DNA of 64,000 nt from Altererythrobacter sp. (GCA_023260985.1 JALRKY010000029.1:1-64000); one strand, 5' to 3'. Shown: positions 22,626 to 33,923, counted from the stretch's first letter. Notes: generated by a model from the letters alone, not told the origin. Made by a program: numbers and translations.

Positions 22626-23851
22626 GCTCGGTCAAGCCCTATATCCCGCATCAGCGCGCGCGAAGGGCCGGCCCGAACGCGCTGCTGCAGATCGACTGGC
22701 GCGCCGAGTTGCGCATCTGGTGGCGCGAAGTCGACCGGGTGGCCTTGGCGCTTGTGCTGCTGTTGGCGCTGGTCGGCACCGGCGCGGTCGCGGCAGCTTC
22801 GCCTGCCAGCGCGAGCCGACTCTCGAACTCCGAAGTGCGGCTCGACGATTTCTATTTCTTCAAGCAGCATATCGTGTGGCAGACGCTGGGCATGAGCGTG
22901 ATGCTTGGCGCCTCCATGCTGTCGCGTGAGCGGGCGCGACAGGCTGGCGTGCTGCTGGCATCTGCCATGCTGGTGCTTCTAGCTTTGGTCCCGTTGATCG
23001 GTTTCGAAGTGAACGGCGCGCAACGCTGGATCAATCTCGGCTTTTCGTTCCAGCCCTCCGAGTTCCTGAAGCCAGCATTTGCGATATTGCTCGCCTGGAT
23101 ATTGAGCTTGCGCTTGCGCGATCCGGACTTGCCGGTGCTCGCTTTCGCCTCGGCTGTTTTGGTCCTTGTCGCCATGCTGATGATGATGCAGCCCAACCTT
23201 GGAGACACCATGTTGTTCGCCGGGATCTGGTTCGTGCTGGTGTTGCTGTCTGGGGTCAGCGTGCAGCGGCTCAGTGCATTGGTCGGCGTAGGTATAGTCG
23301 GTCTGACAGCCGCCTATTTCCTCTACGACAATGCTCGACACCGGATCGATTCCTTCCTTGGCGGGGGTACCGCCTTCGACCAGGTCGACCTGGCCGAACG
23401 AACGCTTCTGGCTGGCGGCTGGACCGGTACCGGGCTATGGCTGGGCATTCGCAAGATGAACCTGCCTGAAGCACATACGGACTATATTTTCTCGGTGATC
23501 GGCGAGGAATTCGGCCTGCTTGCCTGTGCGGTGGTGGTGATCCTGTATTTCGCCCTGCTGTGGAGGGTGTTGCTGCGGCTGGTTGACGAGGACAACCTTT
23601 TCGCGGTGCTGGCAGGCTCCGGCCTGGTCGCGGCGATCGGCGGACAGGCCTTCATCAACATTCTTGTGAACCTGCAGCTGTTCCCGTCGAAAGGGATGAC
23701 GCTGCCGCTGGTCAGCTATGGCGGTTCCTCGACCATCGCCGTGTGCCTCACGGTCGGGCTGTTGCTGGCGATCACCCGCCGCAATCCGTTCCTGCGGCGC
23801 GAGACGCCGGGGCTCAAGGCGATGCTCGAACGGCGGGAGGATGCGGCATGA
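22622..23851 (+). CDS. ftsW: Lipid II polymerase FtsW (SEDS family)
   Basis: NGAQRWINLGFSFQPSEFLKPAFAI, FSVIGEEFGLLAC, KGMTLPLVSYGGSSTIAVC. Confidence 0.96.
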   Translation: MSSVKPYIPHQRARRAGPNALLQIDWRAELRIWWREVDRVALALVLLLALVGTGAVAAASPASASRLSNSEVRLDDFYFFKQHIVWQTLGMSVMLGASMLSRERARQAGVLLASAMLVLLALVPLIGFEVNGAQRWINLGFSFQPSEFLKPAFAILLAWILSLRLRDPDLPVLAFASAVLVLVAMLMMMQPNLGDTMLFAGIWFVLVLLSGVSVQRLSALVGVGIVGLTAAYFLYDNARHRIDSFLGGGTAFDQVDLAERTLLAGGWTGTGLWLGIRKMNLPEAHTDYIFSVIGEEFGLLACAVVVILYFALLWRVLLRLVDEDNLFAVLAGSGLVAAIGGQAFINILVNLQLFPSKGMTLPLVSYGGSSTIAVCLTVGLLLAITRRNPFLRRETPGLKAMLERREDAA

Positions 23852-25134
23852 GCGGCTATATTCGTACCGGCGCCAGCCGCCACTATGTCCTCGCCGCTGG
23901 TGGCACCGGCGGGCACCTGATCCCGGCCTTTGCGCTGGCGAAAGAGCTGGACCGGCGCGGGCACCATGTCGCGCTGATCACCGATGAGCGGGGCGCTGCG
24001 ATCCCCGGCAAGCCCGATTTCTTAACTGCGCATGTGATCCCGGCAGGCCGCTTCGGCAAGAACCCGCTGCGTTGGCTGGGTGGGATCAAGGCCGTGCTCG
24101 AAGGGCGCGCAATGGCGCACCGCCTGTTCGACACTTTCGCGCCGAGCGCGGTGGTGGGCTTTGGCGGCTATCCGGCTTTTCCGGCAATGCTGGCGGCGAC
24201 GGGCGCGGGCATCCCCGCGGTGATCCACGAACAGAATGCAGTGCTGGGGCGCGTCAACCGCCTGCTGGCAGGCCGGGTGGATGCGATCGCCACGTCCTAT
24301 GACGAGGTCGAGCGGCTCAAGCACAAATTCATCGACAAGGTGCATATAGTGGGCAACCCGGTGCGCCCAGAAGTGCTCGCGCTGCGCGACGAGGATTACC
24401 CACCCTTTACCGAAGACGGCTTGCTCAAGGTGCTCGTCACCGGCGGCAGCCAGGGCGCGCGTGTGCTGTCGGAAGTGGTGCCCGATGGGCTTGCCATGCT
24501 GCCGCCCGCGCTGCGCCACCGGCTGCAGGTGACGCAGCAATGCCGGGCCGAAGATCTCGAACGCGTGCGCGAACGATATCGTGCGCATGACATCCCGGCA
24601 GAGCTTGGCTCCTATTTCGAGGAAATGGACGCCCGGCTGGCCGAATGCCATTTGTTCATCGGCCGCGCCGGCGCTTCGACCATTGCCGAGCTTACGGCTG
24701 TAGGCCGCCCGGCGATCCTGGTCCCGCTGCCGATCGCCACCGACGACCATCAGGCCGCAAATACGCGCGAAATGGTGAAGGCGGGCGGGGCGCGGATGAT
24801 CCGCCAGCCCGCGGTCACGGTGAAGGAAGTCACCGGCTGGGATGACAAGGACAATCGCGAACGCGTCGCTCAGTCCGACGCATTCCAGAAGCTGTCGAAG
24901 GATATTTCGCTCCAGATCCAGGCAATGGCTATGGCGCCGCAGACGCTGGCCAATGCCGCACATGCGGCGTGGAACTGCGGGCGGCCGCATGCCGCGCGCG
25001 ATCTTGCCGACCTTGTCGAAGGTTTTGGCGGGATCGACCTGATGGACGTGATCCGCGTCGGCAGCGCAAGCCTTGAGCGCAATGGCGAAGGCGCACCCGC
25101 TACTGGCGTGGCCAATCGGGATCGCGCGCTATGA
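23848..25134 (+). CDS. murG: UDP-N-acetylglucosamine--lipid I transferase
   Basis: [54 protein letters not shown]. Confidence 0.95.
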   Translation: MSGYIRTGASRHYVLAAGGTGGHLIPAFALAKELDRRGHHVALITDERGAAIPGKPDFLTAHVIPAGRFGKNPLRWLGGIKAVLEGRAMAHRLFDTFAPSAVVGFGGYPAFPAMLAATGAGIPAVIHEQNAVLGRVNRLLAGRVDAIATSYDEVERLKHKFIDKVHIVGNPVRPEVLALRDEDYPPFTEDGLLKVLVTGGSQGARVLSEVVPDGLAMLPPALRHRLQVTQQCRAEDLERVRERYRAHDIPAELGSYFEEMDARLAECHLFIGRAGASTIAELTAVGRPAILVPLPIATDDHQAANTREMVKAGGARMIRQPAVTVKEVTGWDDKDNRERVAQSDAFQKLSKDISLQIQAMAMAPQTLANAAHAAWNCGRPHAARDLADLVEGFGGIDLMDVIRVGSASLERNGEGAPATGVANRDRAL

Positions 25135-26564
25135 AAGGCGTCGGCACCGATATCGGGGTGATCCATTTCGTCGGCATCGGCGGGATCGGCATGTCGGGCA
25201 TCGCCGAGGTGATGCACAACCTCGGTTATCAGGTGCAGGGTTCGGACATCGCCGAAAGCGCAAGTGTCGAGCGGCTGCGCGCGCGTGGGATCGAGGTCAA
25301 GATCGGCCATGCGCGCGAGAATCTCGATGGCGTGGCCGTGGTGGTAACTTCCACCGCCGTGCGCCGTGCCAACCCCGAAGTTGCGGCGGCGTTGGAAGCG
25401 CGCATTCCCGTGGTTCGCCGCGCGGAAATGCTGGCCGAGCTGATGCGGTTGAAATCGACCGTCGCGGTGGCCGGCACGCATGGCAAGACCACCACCACCA
25501 GCATGATCGCGGCGCTGCTCGATCGCGGCCGGATCGATCCCACCGTGATCAATGGCGGGATCATCGAGCAATATGGCTCGAACGCGCGCCTTGGCGCTTC
25601 CGACTGGATGGTGGTCGAAGCCGACGAAAGCGACGGCAGCTTCCTGCGGCTTGACGGGACGATAGCGGTAGTCACCAATATAGATCCCGAGCATCTCGAC
25701 CATTACGGTGATTTCGAGGGCGTGAAGCGCGCATTCGTGGAGTTCATCCACAACGTGCCTTTCTATGGCGCCGCGGTGTTGTGCATCGACCATCCGGAAG
25801 TGCAGGCGGTGATCGGCCAGGTGCGCGACCGTAAGGTGGTGACATACGGTTTCTCGCTGCAAGCCGATATTTGTGGGGTCAATGTCAGGCCCGACGCGGG
25901 CGGGAATTTGTTCGACGTGATCGTGCGCCAGCGCGGCGTGGAAGACCGCCGCATCGAAGGCGTACGCTTGCCTATGCCGGGCCGTCACAACGTGCAGAAT
26001 GCGCTCGCCGCTATCGCGGTGGCGATCGAGATGGGCTGCGGCGACGAAGTGATCCGCGAAGGTTTCGGCGCGTTCGGCGGGGTACGGCGGCGCTTCACCA
26101 AGGTGGGTGAAATCCCGCTCGATAGCGGACGAGCCACGGTGATCGACGACTATGCGCATCACCCGGTCGAAATTCAGGCCGTGCTTGCCGCCGCGCGCGA
26201 AGCGGTTGGCGGCGCGAATGGCGGGCGCGTGATTGCTGTCGCGCAGCCGCACCGCTTCACCCGTTTGCGCGACCTGATGGATGAATTCCAGACCTGCTTC
26301 AACGAAGCAGACCGCGTGTTAGTAACACCGGTCTACACCGCCGGTGAGGAGCCGATCGAAGGCGTCAGTGCCGAAGCGCTGGTGGCCGGGCTCAAGTCGC
26401 GCGGGCACCGTTCTGCTGCGACCGTGGCCGACCAGGCCAAACTGGCGCAGGTGCTGGCGGGCGATCTCAAGGCAGGCGACTTCGTCGTGTGCCTGGGCGC
26501 GGGCGACATCACCAAATGGGCGGCGGGGCTGGCTGATGCGATCGCAGCGCGGAGGGGTGCGTGA
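25131..26564 (+). CDS. murC: UDP-N-acetylmuramate--L-alanine ligase
   Basis: [56 protein letters not shown]. Confidence 0.96.
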   Translation: MKGVGTDIGVIHFVGIGGIGMSGIAEVMHNLGYQVQGSDIAESASVERLRARGIEVKIGHARENLDGVAVVVTSTAVRRANPEVAAALEARIPVVRRAEMLAELMRLKSTVAVAGTHGKTTTTSMIAALLDRGRIDPTVINGGIIEQYGSNARLGASDWMVVEADESDGSFLRLDGTIAVVTNIDPEHLDHYGDFEGVKRAFVEFIHNVPFYGAAVLCIDHPEVQAVIGQVRDRKVVTYGFSLQADICGVNVRPDAGGNLFDVIVRQRGVEDRRIEGVRLPMPGRHNVQNALAAIAVAIEMGCGDEVIREGFGAFGGVRRRFTKVGEIPLDSGRATVIDDYAHHPVEIQAVLAAAREAVGGANGGRVIAVAQPHRFTRLRDLMDEFQTCFNEADRVLVTPVYTAGEEPIEGVSAEALVAGLKSRGHRSAATVADQAKLAQVLAGDLKAGDFVVCLGAGDITKWAAGLADAIAARRGA

Positions 26565-27469
26565 TGGCGTCCGAGGCCTTGCCGCAAGCGATGCCTGCGG
26601 TGCGCGGCAAGCTCACTCCCAATGCGCCGCTGGCCAAGCTGGTCTGGTTCAAGACCGGTGGCTGCGCCGATTGGCTGTTCGAGCCGGCAGATGCAAACGA
26701 CCTTTCCGATTTCCTGCGTTCGCTCGATCCGGCCATCCCCGTGATGGCGCTTGGTTTCGGATCCAACATGATCGTGCGCGATGGCGGCGTGCCGGGTGTG
26801 GTGATCCGGCTGGGCAAGGCGTTTGCAGGTGTCGAACGGATCGATTTCACTACCTTGCGCTGCGGCGGCGGGGCCAGCGGCATATTGGCTTCCTCGACCG
26901 CCCGCGATGCAGGGATCGGTGGGCTCGAGTTCCTGCGTTCGATCCCGGGCACGGTCGGCGGCTTCGTGCGGATGAATGGCGGGGCCTACGGCCGCGAGGT
27001 CAAGGATGTCCTCATTGTCTGCGATTTGGTGCTGCGCAGCGGCCAGCGCAAATTCCTTTCGCCCGAAGATCTTGCCTATACCTATCGCCACTCGGAACTG
27101 CCCGAAGGCGCGGTAGTGATCTCCGCGACCTTCCGCGGCAATATCGACAGCCCCGAGGCGATCCAGGCCGAAATGGATCGCATTGCCGTCGCGCGCGAAG
27201 CGTCGCAGCCGCTGCGCACGAAGACCGGCGGCTCGACCTTCAAGAACCCCGAGGGGCTGAAGGCGTGGCAATTGGTCGATGAGGCGGGTTGTCGCGGCCT
27301 GACGGTCGGCGGGGCGCAGGTTTCCGAGAAGCACACCAACTTCCTGATCAACACGGGCGACGCCACCAGCAGCGACATTGAGGCGCTGGGCGAGGAAGTG
27401 CGCCGCAGGGTCATGCAAAACTCGGGCGTCGAGCTCGAATGGGAAATTCAACGAGTAGGACGCAAGTGA
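26561..27469 (+). CDS. murB: UDP-N-acetylmuramate dehydrogenase
   Basis: [56 protein letters not shown]. Confidence 0.95.
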   Translation: MMASEALPQAMPAVRGKLTPNAPLAKLVWFKTGGCADWLFEPADANDLSDFLRSLDPAIPVMALGFGSNMIVRDGGVPGVVIRLGKAFAGVERIDFTTLRCGGGASGILASSTARDAGIGGLEFLRSIPGTVGGFVRMNGGAYGREVKDVLIVCDLVLRSGQRKFLSPEDLAYTYRHSELPEGAVVISATFRGNIDSPEAIQAEMDRIAVAREASQPLRTKTGGSTFKNPEGLKAWQLVDEAGCRGLTVGGAQVSEKHTNFLINTGDATSSDIEALGEEVRRRVMQNSGVELEWEIQRVGRK

Positions 27470-28449
27470 CGCTTCCCAAATTTCATGTTGTTGTTTTGAT
27501 GGGCGGCTGGGCCAACGAGCGTGAGGTCTCGCTGATGAGCGGCAATGGCGTCGCCGCTGCGCTGGAATCGCGCGGGCACCGCGTCACAAGGATCGACATG
27601 GATCGGCAAATTGCCGCACGGCTGGCCGAGGCCGCGCCCGATGTCGTCTTCAACGCGCTCCACGGTGTGCCAGGCGAAGACGGCACCGTGCAGGGCATGC
27701 TCGACCTGATGGGCATCCCCTATACCCATTCGGGGCTCGCCACTTCGGTGATCGCGATCGACAAGCAGCTGACCAAGCAGGCGCTCGTGCCGCATGGCAT
27801 CCCCATGCCGAGCGGGCGGATCATGAAGAGCGCTGATCTTTTTAAGAGAGATCCGATCGCGCGCCCCTATGTGCTCAAGCCGGTCAACGAAGGCTCTTCG
27901 GTCGGGGTGGCGATCGTCACCGCCGATGGGAATTACGGCAACCCGATCGATCGCTCTGTGCCGGGCCCATGGCAGAAGTTCGAAGAGCTTCTGGCCGAAC
28001 CCTATATCCGCGGGCGCGAGCTCACCACCGCGGTGCTGGACGAGTCGGGCGGGCCGCGCGCACTCGGAGTGACCGAGTTAAGGCCCAAATCGGGCTTCTA
28101 CGATTTCGATGCAAAATATACTGACGGACTGACCGAGCACGTGTACCCTGCCGATATTCCGGCAAAGATTGCTACGCTGTGCTGCGAATATGCGGTGCGC
28201 GCGCACAAGCTGCTCGGCTGCCACGGCACCAGCCGCACCGATTTCCGCTGGGATGACGAGCAGGGCGAAAGCGGGCTGTTCGTGCTGGAGACGAATACCC
28301 AGCCCGGGATGACGCCGCTCAGCCTCGTGCCCGAACAGGCGCGCCACGCCGGCATGAGCTATGCCGACCTGGTAGAAGCCATCGTCGAGGAAGCGCTGCA
28401 ACGGATGGCGCCGGGAAAACTGGCGGGAGGCGCCGGTGACGACGATTAG
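27466..28449 (+). CDS. ddl: D-alanine--D-alanine ligase
   Basis: VLMGGWANEREVSLMSGNGVAAAL, HGVPGEDGTVQGMLDLMGIPYTHSG, ETNTQPGMTPLSLVPEQA. GTG start at 27466 gives a 4-nt GTGA overlap with murB; the track start is 27439. Confidence 0.93.
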   Translation: MTLPKFHVVVLMGGWANEREVSLMSGNGVAAALESRGHRVTRIDMDRQIAARLAEAAPDVVFNALHGVPGEDGTVQGMLDLMGIPYTHSGLATSVIAIDKQLTKQALVPHGIPMPSGRIMKSADLFKRDPIARPYVLKPVNEGSSVGVAIVTADGNYGNPIDRSVPGPWQKFEELLAEPYIRGRELTTAVLDESGGPRALGVTELRPKSGFYDFDAKYTDGLTEHVYPADIPAKIATLCCEYAVRAHKLLGCHGTSRTDFRWDDEQGESGLFVLETNTQPGMTPLSLVPEQARHAGMSYADLVEAIVEEALQRMAPGKLAGGAGDDD

Positions 28450-29347
28450 GCGATCGGCCAAGGGCGTAAGGCGCGTCGCGCGCGCAAATGATCGCGCGAA
28501 CAAGGCGCGCAAGGCCCGCGGCACCACCAGTCGCATTATCGACTGGCTGATGGGCTTGCTGCCCTTCACCGAAGAGCAGCTGCATCGCATCTTCCTGGTG
28601 CTCATTATCGCGGCCGCCGTGGCTCTTGCCTGGTTCATCGCCACGCTCGCGGGCGTACCGTCGATGGCGCAGGCGCAGCTAGCACATCTCGCGTCCAATG
28701 CCGGTTTCGAAGTGCGCCATGTGCGGGTGAGCGGTGTCGAGCGCATGAACCAGGACCGCGTCTACGAACGCGTACTGGGCGAGCGTGACCGACCCATGCC
28801 GCAAGTCGACATCGAAACGATCCGTTCGGACTTGCTGCAGCTGCCCTGGGTCAAGGATGCGCGGGTCTCGCGGCAATTGCCCGGCACGCTGGCGATCGAC
28901 ATCGTCGAGCGGCAGCCGCATGCGGTGCTGCAGAAGGCAGACCGCCAGGTGCTGGTCGATGTCGCAGGCAATGAGCTGGAGCCGGTCAGCCGCAATGCAA
29001 TCGGCGAGCGGCTGCTGATCTCGGGCCCCGGCGCAGCGCGCCAGGTTGGCTCGCTCGACCGCCTGCTCGAAGCCGCACCCGCACTGAGGCCGCAGGTGGG
29101 CGCCGCCGAATGGGTCGGCAACCGGCGCTGGAACCTTACTTTCAGGACCGGGCAGGTACTCGCGCTGCCGCAGGGCGATGATGAGGCCGCCGCGGCGCTA
29201 GTGTCATTCGCCCGGCTCGACGGGCAGAACCGCCTGCTGGGCGGCGAAGTCTCGACATTCGACATGCGCGCGCCGCCGCGCATCTACATGCGCATTCCCG
29301 GCCGTGCGGACCAGGTGCTGAACGCCAAGAAAGAAGGGGCCCCCTGA
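28436..29347 (+). CDS. ftsQ: Cell division protein FtsQ
   Basis: Single TM, POTRA-like FEVRHVRVSGVERMNQDRVYERVL... PWVKDARVSRQLPGTLAIDIVERQPHAVLQ; position between ddl and ftsA. Confidence 0.92.
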   Translation: MTTIRRSAKGVRRVARANDRANKARKARGTTSRIIDWLMGLLPFTEEQLHRIFLVLIIAAAVALAWFIATLAGVPSMAQAQLAHLASNAGFEVRHVRVSGVERMNQDRVYERVLGERDRPMPQVDIETIRSDLLQLPWVKDARVSRQLPGTLAIDIVERQPHAVLQKADRQVLVDVAGNELEPVSRNAIGERLLISGPGAARQVGSLDRLLEAAPALRPQVGAAEWVGNRRWNLTFRTGQVLALPQGDDEAAAALVSFARLDGQNRLLGGEVSTFDMRAPPRIYMRIPGRADQVLNAKKEGAP

Positions 29348-30627
29348 TGGCAGCGACGCGATTCACGCGTTATTTCGGGGCGGTCAACACCGGCTCTTTC
29401 CGGATCTCGGCCATGATCATGGGCCAGACCGAAAGCGGCGAGTTGCAGGTGCTGGGGTCGGGTCACCGCGCCTCGAACGGGATCAAGCGCGGCTATGTCA
29501 CCGACATGGCGGCTGCGACCTACGCCATACGCGACGCGGTCGAGCGCGCCGAGAAGAACGCGGGTACCAGCGTGCAGAGCGTGTGGGTCGGTTGCGCCGG
29601 GGCAGGACTCGCCAGCCAGGTCGCGAAGGTAGAGATCGACATTGGCGGGCGCCGGATCGAGGAAGAAGATATCGAGCACCTGCTGATCGCCGCGCGCGAT
29701 ACGATCCAGCCCGACGGGCGGATGGTACTGCACGCGCAGCCAGCGCATTACACTCTCGATGGCGCACATGGCGTGGCCAATCCCAAGGGGCTCCATGCCG
29801 AGCGGCTGGGGGTCGATATCCACGTGATGCTGGCGGACGGGGCGCCTGTCCGCAACCTCACCGAAGCGGTGCAGAACGCACATCTCGATGTCGAAGCAGT
29901 GGTTGCCGCCCCGCTTGCTGCAGGTTACGCCTGCCTCAGCGAGGAAGAGCGCGAATTGGGCGTCGCTCTGGTCGAGATCGGCGGGGAAGTGACCAATGTC
30001 GCGGTCTATGCAGCGGGCATGCTGCTGGGGCTGAGAGCGCTCCCCTATGGTTCGGGTGACATCACCGATGCGATCGCTTCGGCCTTCGGAATTCGCCGAT
30101 TCCAGGCGGAACGGCTCAAATGCGTTTCGGGATCGGCCATCGCTAGCCCGACCGACCACCGCGAGATGATCCCGGTCAACGGGCCGGGCGACGACCAGAC
30201 CGGACCAGTCGCTCGCGGAGCCGATGACAAGAACCGCGTGGCGCGGGCAGAACTGGTCTCGATAGTTACGCAGCATTTGTCGCGGCAGACCGATGAGATC
30301 GGCCGTGCGCTGAAGTCGATGGGGTTCAGTGGAGTGCGTGGTGGCCAGGTCGTGATGACCGGCGGCGGTGCCGAACTCGCAGGTCTTGCCGAATTCGCGC
30401 AAGGGGCGCTGGGGATGCCTGTCCGCATTGGGCGCCCGCCGGCGTTGACCGGTCTACCGGAGGCGCATGCCACGCCCGGTTTCACCACTTTGGCAGGGCT
30501 GTGCGTCTATGCGGCAGACGATCCGGTCGACATTCGTTCGATCGGCGAAGCGAGCGCGCCGATCACGCTGCTGGGAGGGGCTTTGGGCCTCAGTCGGCTG
30601 TGGCGGGCGCTGAAAGAAGGATTCTGA
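29347..30627 (+). CDS. ftsA: Cell division protein FtsA
   Basis: GIKRGYVTDMAAATYAIRDAVERAE, VALVEIGGEVTNVAVYAAG, VVMTGGGAELAGL actin-fold motifs. Confidence 0.95.
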   Translation: MAATRFTRYFGAVNTGSFRISAMIMGQTESGELQVLGSGHRASNGIKRGYVTDMAAATYAIRDAVERAEKNAGTSVQSVWVGCAGAGLASQVAKVEIDIGGRRIEEEDIEHLLIAARDTIQPDGRMVLHAQPAHYTLDGAHGVANPKGLHAERLGVDIHVMLADGAPVRNLTEAVQNAHLDVEAVVAAPLAAGYACLSEEERELGVALVEIGGEVTNVAVYAAGMLLGLRALPYGSGDITDAIASAFGIRRFQAERLKCVSGSAIASPTDHREMIPVNGPGDDQTGPVARGADDKNRVARAELVSIVTQHLSRQTDEIGRALKSMGFSGVRGGQVVMTGGGAELAGLAEFAQGALGMPVRIGRPPALTGLPEAHATPGFTTLAGLCVYAADDPVDIRSIGEASAPITLLGGALGLSRLWRALKEGF

Positions 30628-30661
30628 CGTGGGAAAGGGCGCAACCCCGGCTCTTAACCAC

Positions 30662-30670
30662 TGTGGATAA
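30662..30670 (-). promoter_or_regulatory. Consensus DnaA box in the ftsA-ftsZ intergenic region
   Basis: Plus strand TGTGGATAA = TTATCCACA on minus strand, exact match to TTATNCACA. Confidence 0.65.
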
Positions 30671-30760
30671 GGGTTTTTGGGCTATCAACGGTATAGCTCC
30701 TTTGTGTCAAACACAGGTTAAAGGTTAATTGGGCCGTGGTGCGCCCGGAGGACTAACGTC

Positions 30761-32428
30761 ATGAGTATCAATATCGGACCTGCATCGAGCGACGATCTGC
30801 GCCCCAGGATCACCGTGATCGGGATCGGTGGCGCGGGCGGCAATGCCATCGCCAACATGATCGAGGCCGAGATCGAGGGCGTCGACTTCATCGCCGCCAA
30901 CACCGATGCGCAGGCGCTGGCCATGTCGAAGGCGGCCACCAAGATCCAGCTGGGTCCGGACATTACCGGCGGTTTGGGCGCAGGCGCGCGTCCCGAAGTG
31001 GGCAAGGCCGCGGCCGAGGAAACCGTGGCGGAGATTGAAGACGCGCTCGATGGCGTCAACATGTGCTTCATCGCAGCCGGCATGGGTGGCGGCACCGGCA
31101 CCGGGGCTGCCCCGGTTATCGCCGAAGCTGCACGCCGCAAGGGTGTATTGACCGTGGGAGTGGTGACCAAGCCATTCCTGTTCGAAGGCACACGTCGCAT
31201 GCGTTCGGCCGACTCCGGGATCGAGGAGTTGCAGAAGCATGTCGACACTCTGATCGTGATCCCGAACCAGAACCTGTTCCTGATCGCCAAGGCCGAAACC
31301 ACCTTCAAGGAAGCCTTCTTGCTGGCCGACGAGGTGCTGCAACAGGGCGTTCGTTCGATCACCGATCTGATGGTGATGCCAGGGCTGATCAACCTCGACT
31401 TTGCCGACGTGCGTTCAGTGATGAGCGAAATGGGCAAGGCCATGATGGGCACTGGCGAGGGCGAGGGCGAGAATCGCGCGCTGGAAGCCGCCGAACGCGC
31501 CATCGCTAATCCGCTGCTCGACGGCGTCAGCATGCAGGGCGCCAAGGGCGTAATCATCTCGATCATTGGCGGTGAAGACATGCGCCTGCTCGAAGTCGAC
31601 GAAGCGGCCAACCACATTCGCGAGCTGGTGGACGAAGACGCCAATATTATCTGGGGTTCTGCATTCAATCCCGATCTCGAAGGACGGATCCGCGTTTCGG
31701 TCGTTGCCACCGGCATCGACCAGCATGCCGTTCAGCGCCTGCCAGACAGCACGCCTGTGTCGCTGGGGGCGGCGCGCCCGCCGAAGCGGCCTGCGCTCGA
31801 TTGGCCGATTGAGCCGGAAGCATCCGCACCCCTGCCCGCGCCTGAACCCGAGCCCGAATCCGAACCGATCGAGCAAGAGCCGTTCGAACTGGCTATGGAG
31901 GCTGCGGCCGAACTGGTCGCCAAGCCCGAATATGACTATGAGGAAGAGGGAACGTCCGAGCCCTTCGACCTGAACGGAATGCAGGTCGGCGATGACATGG
32001 GTGACGATTATGACGGCGACGATGTCGATGGGATAGTCGATGCGCTGGCTGGCCTGCGAAACGAAGAGAACGACCCCTATGCGGACGATCTGCGCGCGGG
32101 CCGCGGTGGCTATTATGGCGGTGCCGGAGACGACATGCTCGACCTCACCTCCGAAGCGCCCGCGCCTGACGATTTCGGCGCCAGCGAGCCCCAGCAGGGC
32201 GGCAGCCGTCGCGCGTCGATACTCGGCGGTGGCGGAGAAGGCGCAGGTGGCGGCGGCGGCGCTCCAGCGGCGGCTGTCGGCGGCAGCACGCTTTTCGAAC
32301 GTATGGCCAATTTATCGCGCGGCGTCGGTCGTTCCGACGACGATGACGAAGGCGAAGGTGAGGGTGGCGATGACAATGGTTCCTCGCTCAGCATTCCGCG
32401 TTTCTTGGGCCGTCAGAACAACCAGTAA
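30761..32428 (+). CDS. ftsZ: Cell division protein FtsZ
   Basis: [50 protein letters not shown] tubulin signature; C-terminal peptide [13 protein letters not shown]. Confidence 0.98.
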   Translation: MSINIGPASSDDLRPRITVIGIGGAGGNAIANMIEAEIEGVDFIAANTDAQALAMSKAATKIQLGPDITGGLGAGARPEVGKAAAEETVAEIEDALDGVNMCFIAAGMGGGTGTGAAPVIAEAARRKGVLTVGVVTKPFLFEGTRRMRSADSGIEELQKHVDTLIVIPNQNLFLIAKAETTFKEAFLLADEVLQQGVRSITDLMVMPGLINLDFADVRSVMSEMGKAMMGTGEGEGENRALEAAERAIANPLLDGVSMQGAKGVIISIIGGEDMRLLEVDEAANHIRELVDEDANIIWGSAFNPDLEGRIRVSVVATGIDQHAVQRLPDSTPVSLGAARPPKRPALDWPIEPEASAPLPAPEPEPESEPIEQEPFELAMEAAAELVAKPEYDYEEEGTSEPFDLNGMQVGDDMGDDYDGDDVDGIVDALAGLRNEENDPYADDLRAGRGGYYGGAGDDMLDLTSEAPAPDDFGASEPQQGGSRRASILGGGGEGAGGGGGAPAAAVGGSTLFERMANLSRGVGRSDDDDEGEGEGGDDNGSSLSIPRFLGRQNNQ

Positions 32429-32516
32429 GCCCGGCGCTATCCGTCTGCGCGTTCGCCAGCCGTCCAGCTGGCGTGGGCTGCGAACACCCGTTCACACTGG
32501 CTTTGGCAGCTGGAAA

Positions 32517-33923
32517 ATGCCCGCATGTTACCTTGTCCTACCGCTTGCGATTGCCGCGGCAACCTTGAGTGCAAGCCTTGCTGATCCACTGGCCGCTCAG
32601 CAAACTGCGAGCGGCGCCACTTCGCGCGAAGTTGTGCAATCATTTCCCACGCCCGAAGTCGAGCGGCTTCGTGCGGCGCTGCAGCGGCTGGCGACCGAAG
32701 CGGAGAGCGTCGATGCCCTGGTCGATGCGGGCGATGCCTCGCTGGCGGTAGGTGATCTTGAGGCGTCGCTTGGCTTTTTCGGTCGTGCACTGGAGCTCTC
32801 GCCGGAGAACGCGCGGGCGAAGCTCGGACTCGCATCGGTCTATTTGCGCTCGCGCAGGCCGGTCGAGGCGCTCCAGATGTTCGCGGAGGCTGAGCGTGCA
32901 GGCGCACTAACGGACGCCTTCTTTGGCGATTTGGGCCTGGTGCAAGATCTTGTTGGTAACAACGCGCAGGCGCAACAGAGCTATCGCACCATGCTGGCAA
33001 CTAAGCCCGGCGACGATGAAACGCGCCGCCGACTGGCGATAAGCCTGGCCATTTCGGGCGATCGCGCCGGGTTCGAAGCGGCTTTGTTGCCGATGTTGCA
33101 GCGCCAGGATCTTGCCGCCCATCGCGCGCGCGCTTTCGGGCTCGCGATCCTTGGCGACATTAAGGAAGCAACCGCGCTAGCCAACCGGCTCATGCCGCCC
33201 GACCTTGCAAGCCGCATGGCTCCCTATCTCGATTGTATGCCGCGCCTCACTCGCGCCCAGCAGGCGGCTGCGGCCAATCTCGGCATTTTCCCGAGCGCCG
33301 CAGAAATCGGGCGGGACGATCCCAGAATCGCACGGTTGGCCAGCTCTGCCGACCGATCCGCTGCGAAAGCCGACGATCGCCTTGCTCCTCGCGGTACGCC
33401 GCTAGGCGAACGGACAACGCCCACCCGTGCCCGGCCGACAACGCAACAGTCAGAAGCGAGCAGCCGCCTGGCGCAGGTCAGCCGCGAACAGGCCACGGCG
33501 CGGCCCTCCAGCGTGTCCGAAGCCTTCATTGAACTCGCTGGGCCGGTTTCTGCTGCGCGCAAGCCGGGCGAGGGCGCGGTCGACATCACGGCGATCGAAA
33601 TTCCGCGCGAATCGCGCGAGCGACCCAAACCCGCCAAGCCCGCTCCCCCGGCACACCCCAGCCGCCATTGGGTGCAGCTGGCCACCGGGCGCGACCGCGA
33701 TGCTCTGAGCTTCGACTGGCGGCGTATGGCACGCAAGGCGCCCGACCTGCTCGGCAAGCGGTCACCCTATGTCGTGCGCTGGGGGCAGGCAAACCGGTTG
33801 CTGGCCGGTCCGTTCCCGACGCAGGATGCGGCAAGGGAGATGGTGCGGGCCTTGCGCCAGCAAGGGTTTGACAGCTTTACCTATACAAGCCCGACTGGTG
33901 AAAAAATCATTGAATTGAAATGA
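32517..33923 (+). CDS. TPR and SPOR domain-containing secreted protein
   Basis: Signal peptide MPACYLVLPLAIAAATLSASLADPLAAQ; TPR-like repeats; C-terminal HWVQLATGRDRDAL...SPYVVRWGQANRLLAGPFPTQDAAREMVRALRQQGFDSFTY SPOR pattern. The track ORF starts earlier, inside ftsZ. Confidence 0.82.
   Translation: MPACYLVLPLAIAAATLSASLADPLAAQQTASGATSREVVQSFPTPEVERLRAALQRLATEAESVDALVDAGDASLAVGDLEASLGFFGRALELSPENARAKLGLASVYLRSRRPVEALQMFAEAERAGALTDAFFGDLGLVQDLVGNNAQAQQSYRTMLATKPGDDETRRRLAISLAISGDRAGFEAALLPMLQRQDLAAHRARAFGLAILGDIKEATALANRLMPPDLASRMAPYLDCMPRLTRAQQAAAANLGIFPSAAEIGRDDPRIARLASSADRSAAKADDRLAPRGTPLGERTTPTRARPTTQQSEASSRLAQVSREQATARPSSVSEAFIELAGPVSAARKPGEGAVDITAIEIPRESRERPKPAKPAPPAHPSRHWVQLATGRDRDALSFDWRRMARKAPDLLGKRSPYVVRWGQANRLLAGPFPTQDAAREMVRALRQQGFDSFTYTSPTGEKIIELK

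Noticed and set aside
24870-26252. 460-aa minus-strand ORF
   Set aside because: Antisense to murG/murC, which have unmistakable motifs on the plus strand.
32040-32516. N-terminal 159 residues of the 627-aa track ORF after ftsZ
   Set aside because: Overlaps the ftsZ coding region out of frame; a signal-peptide start at 32517 is far more plausible.
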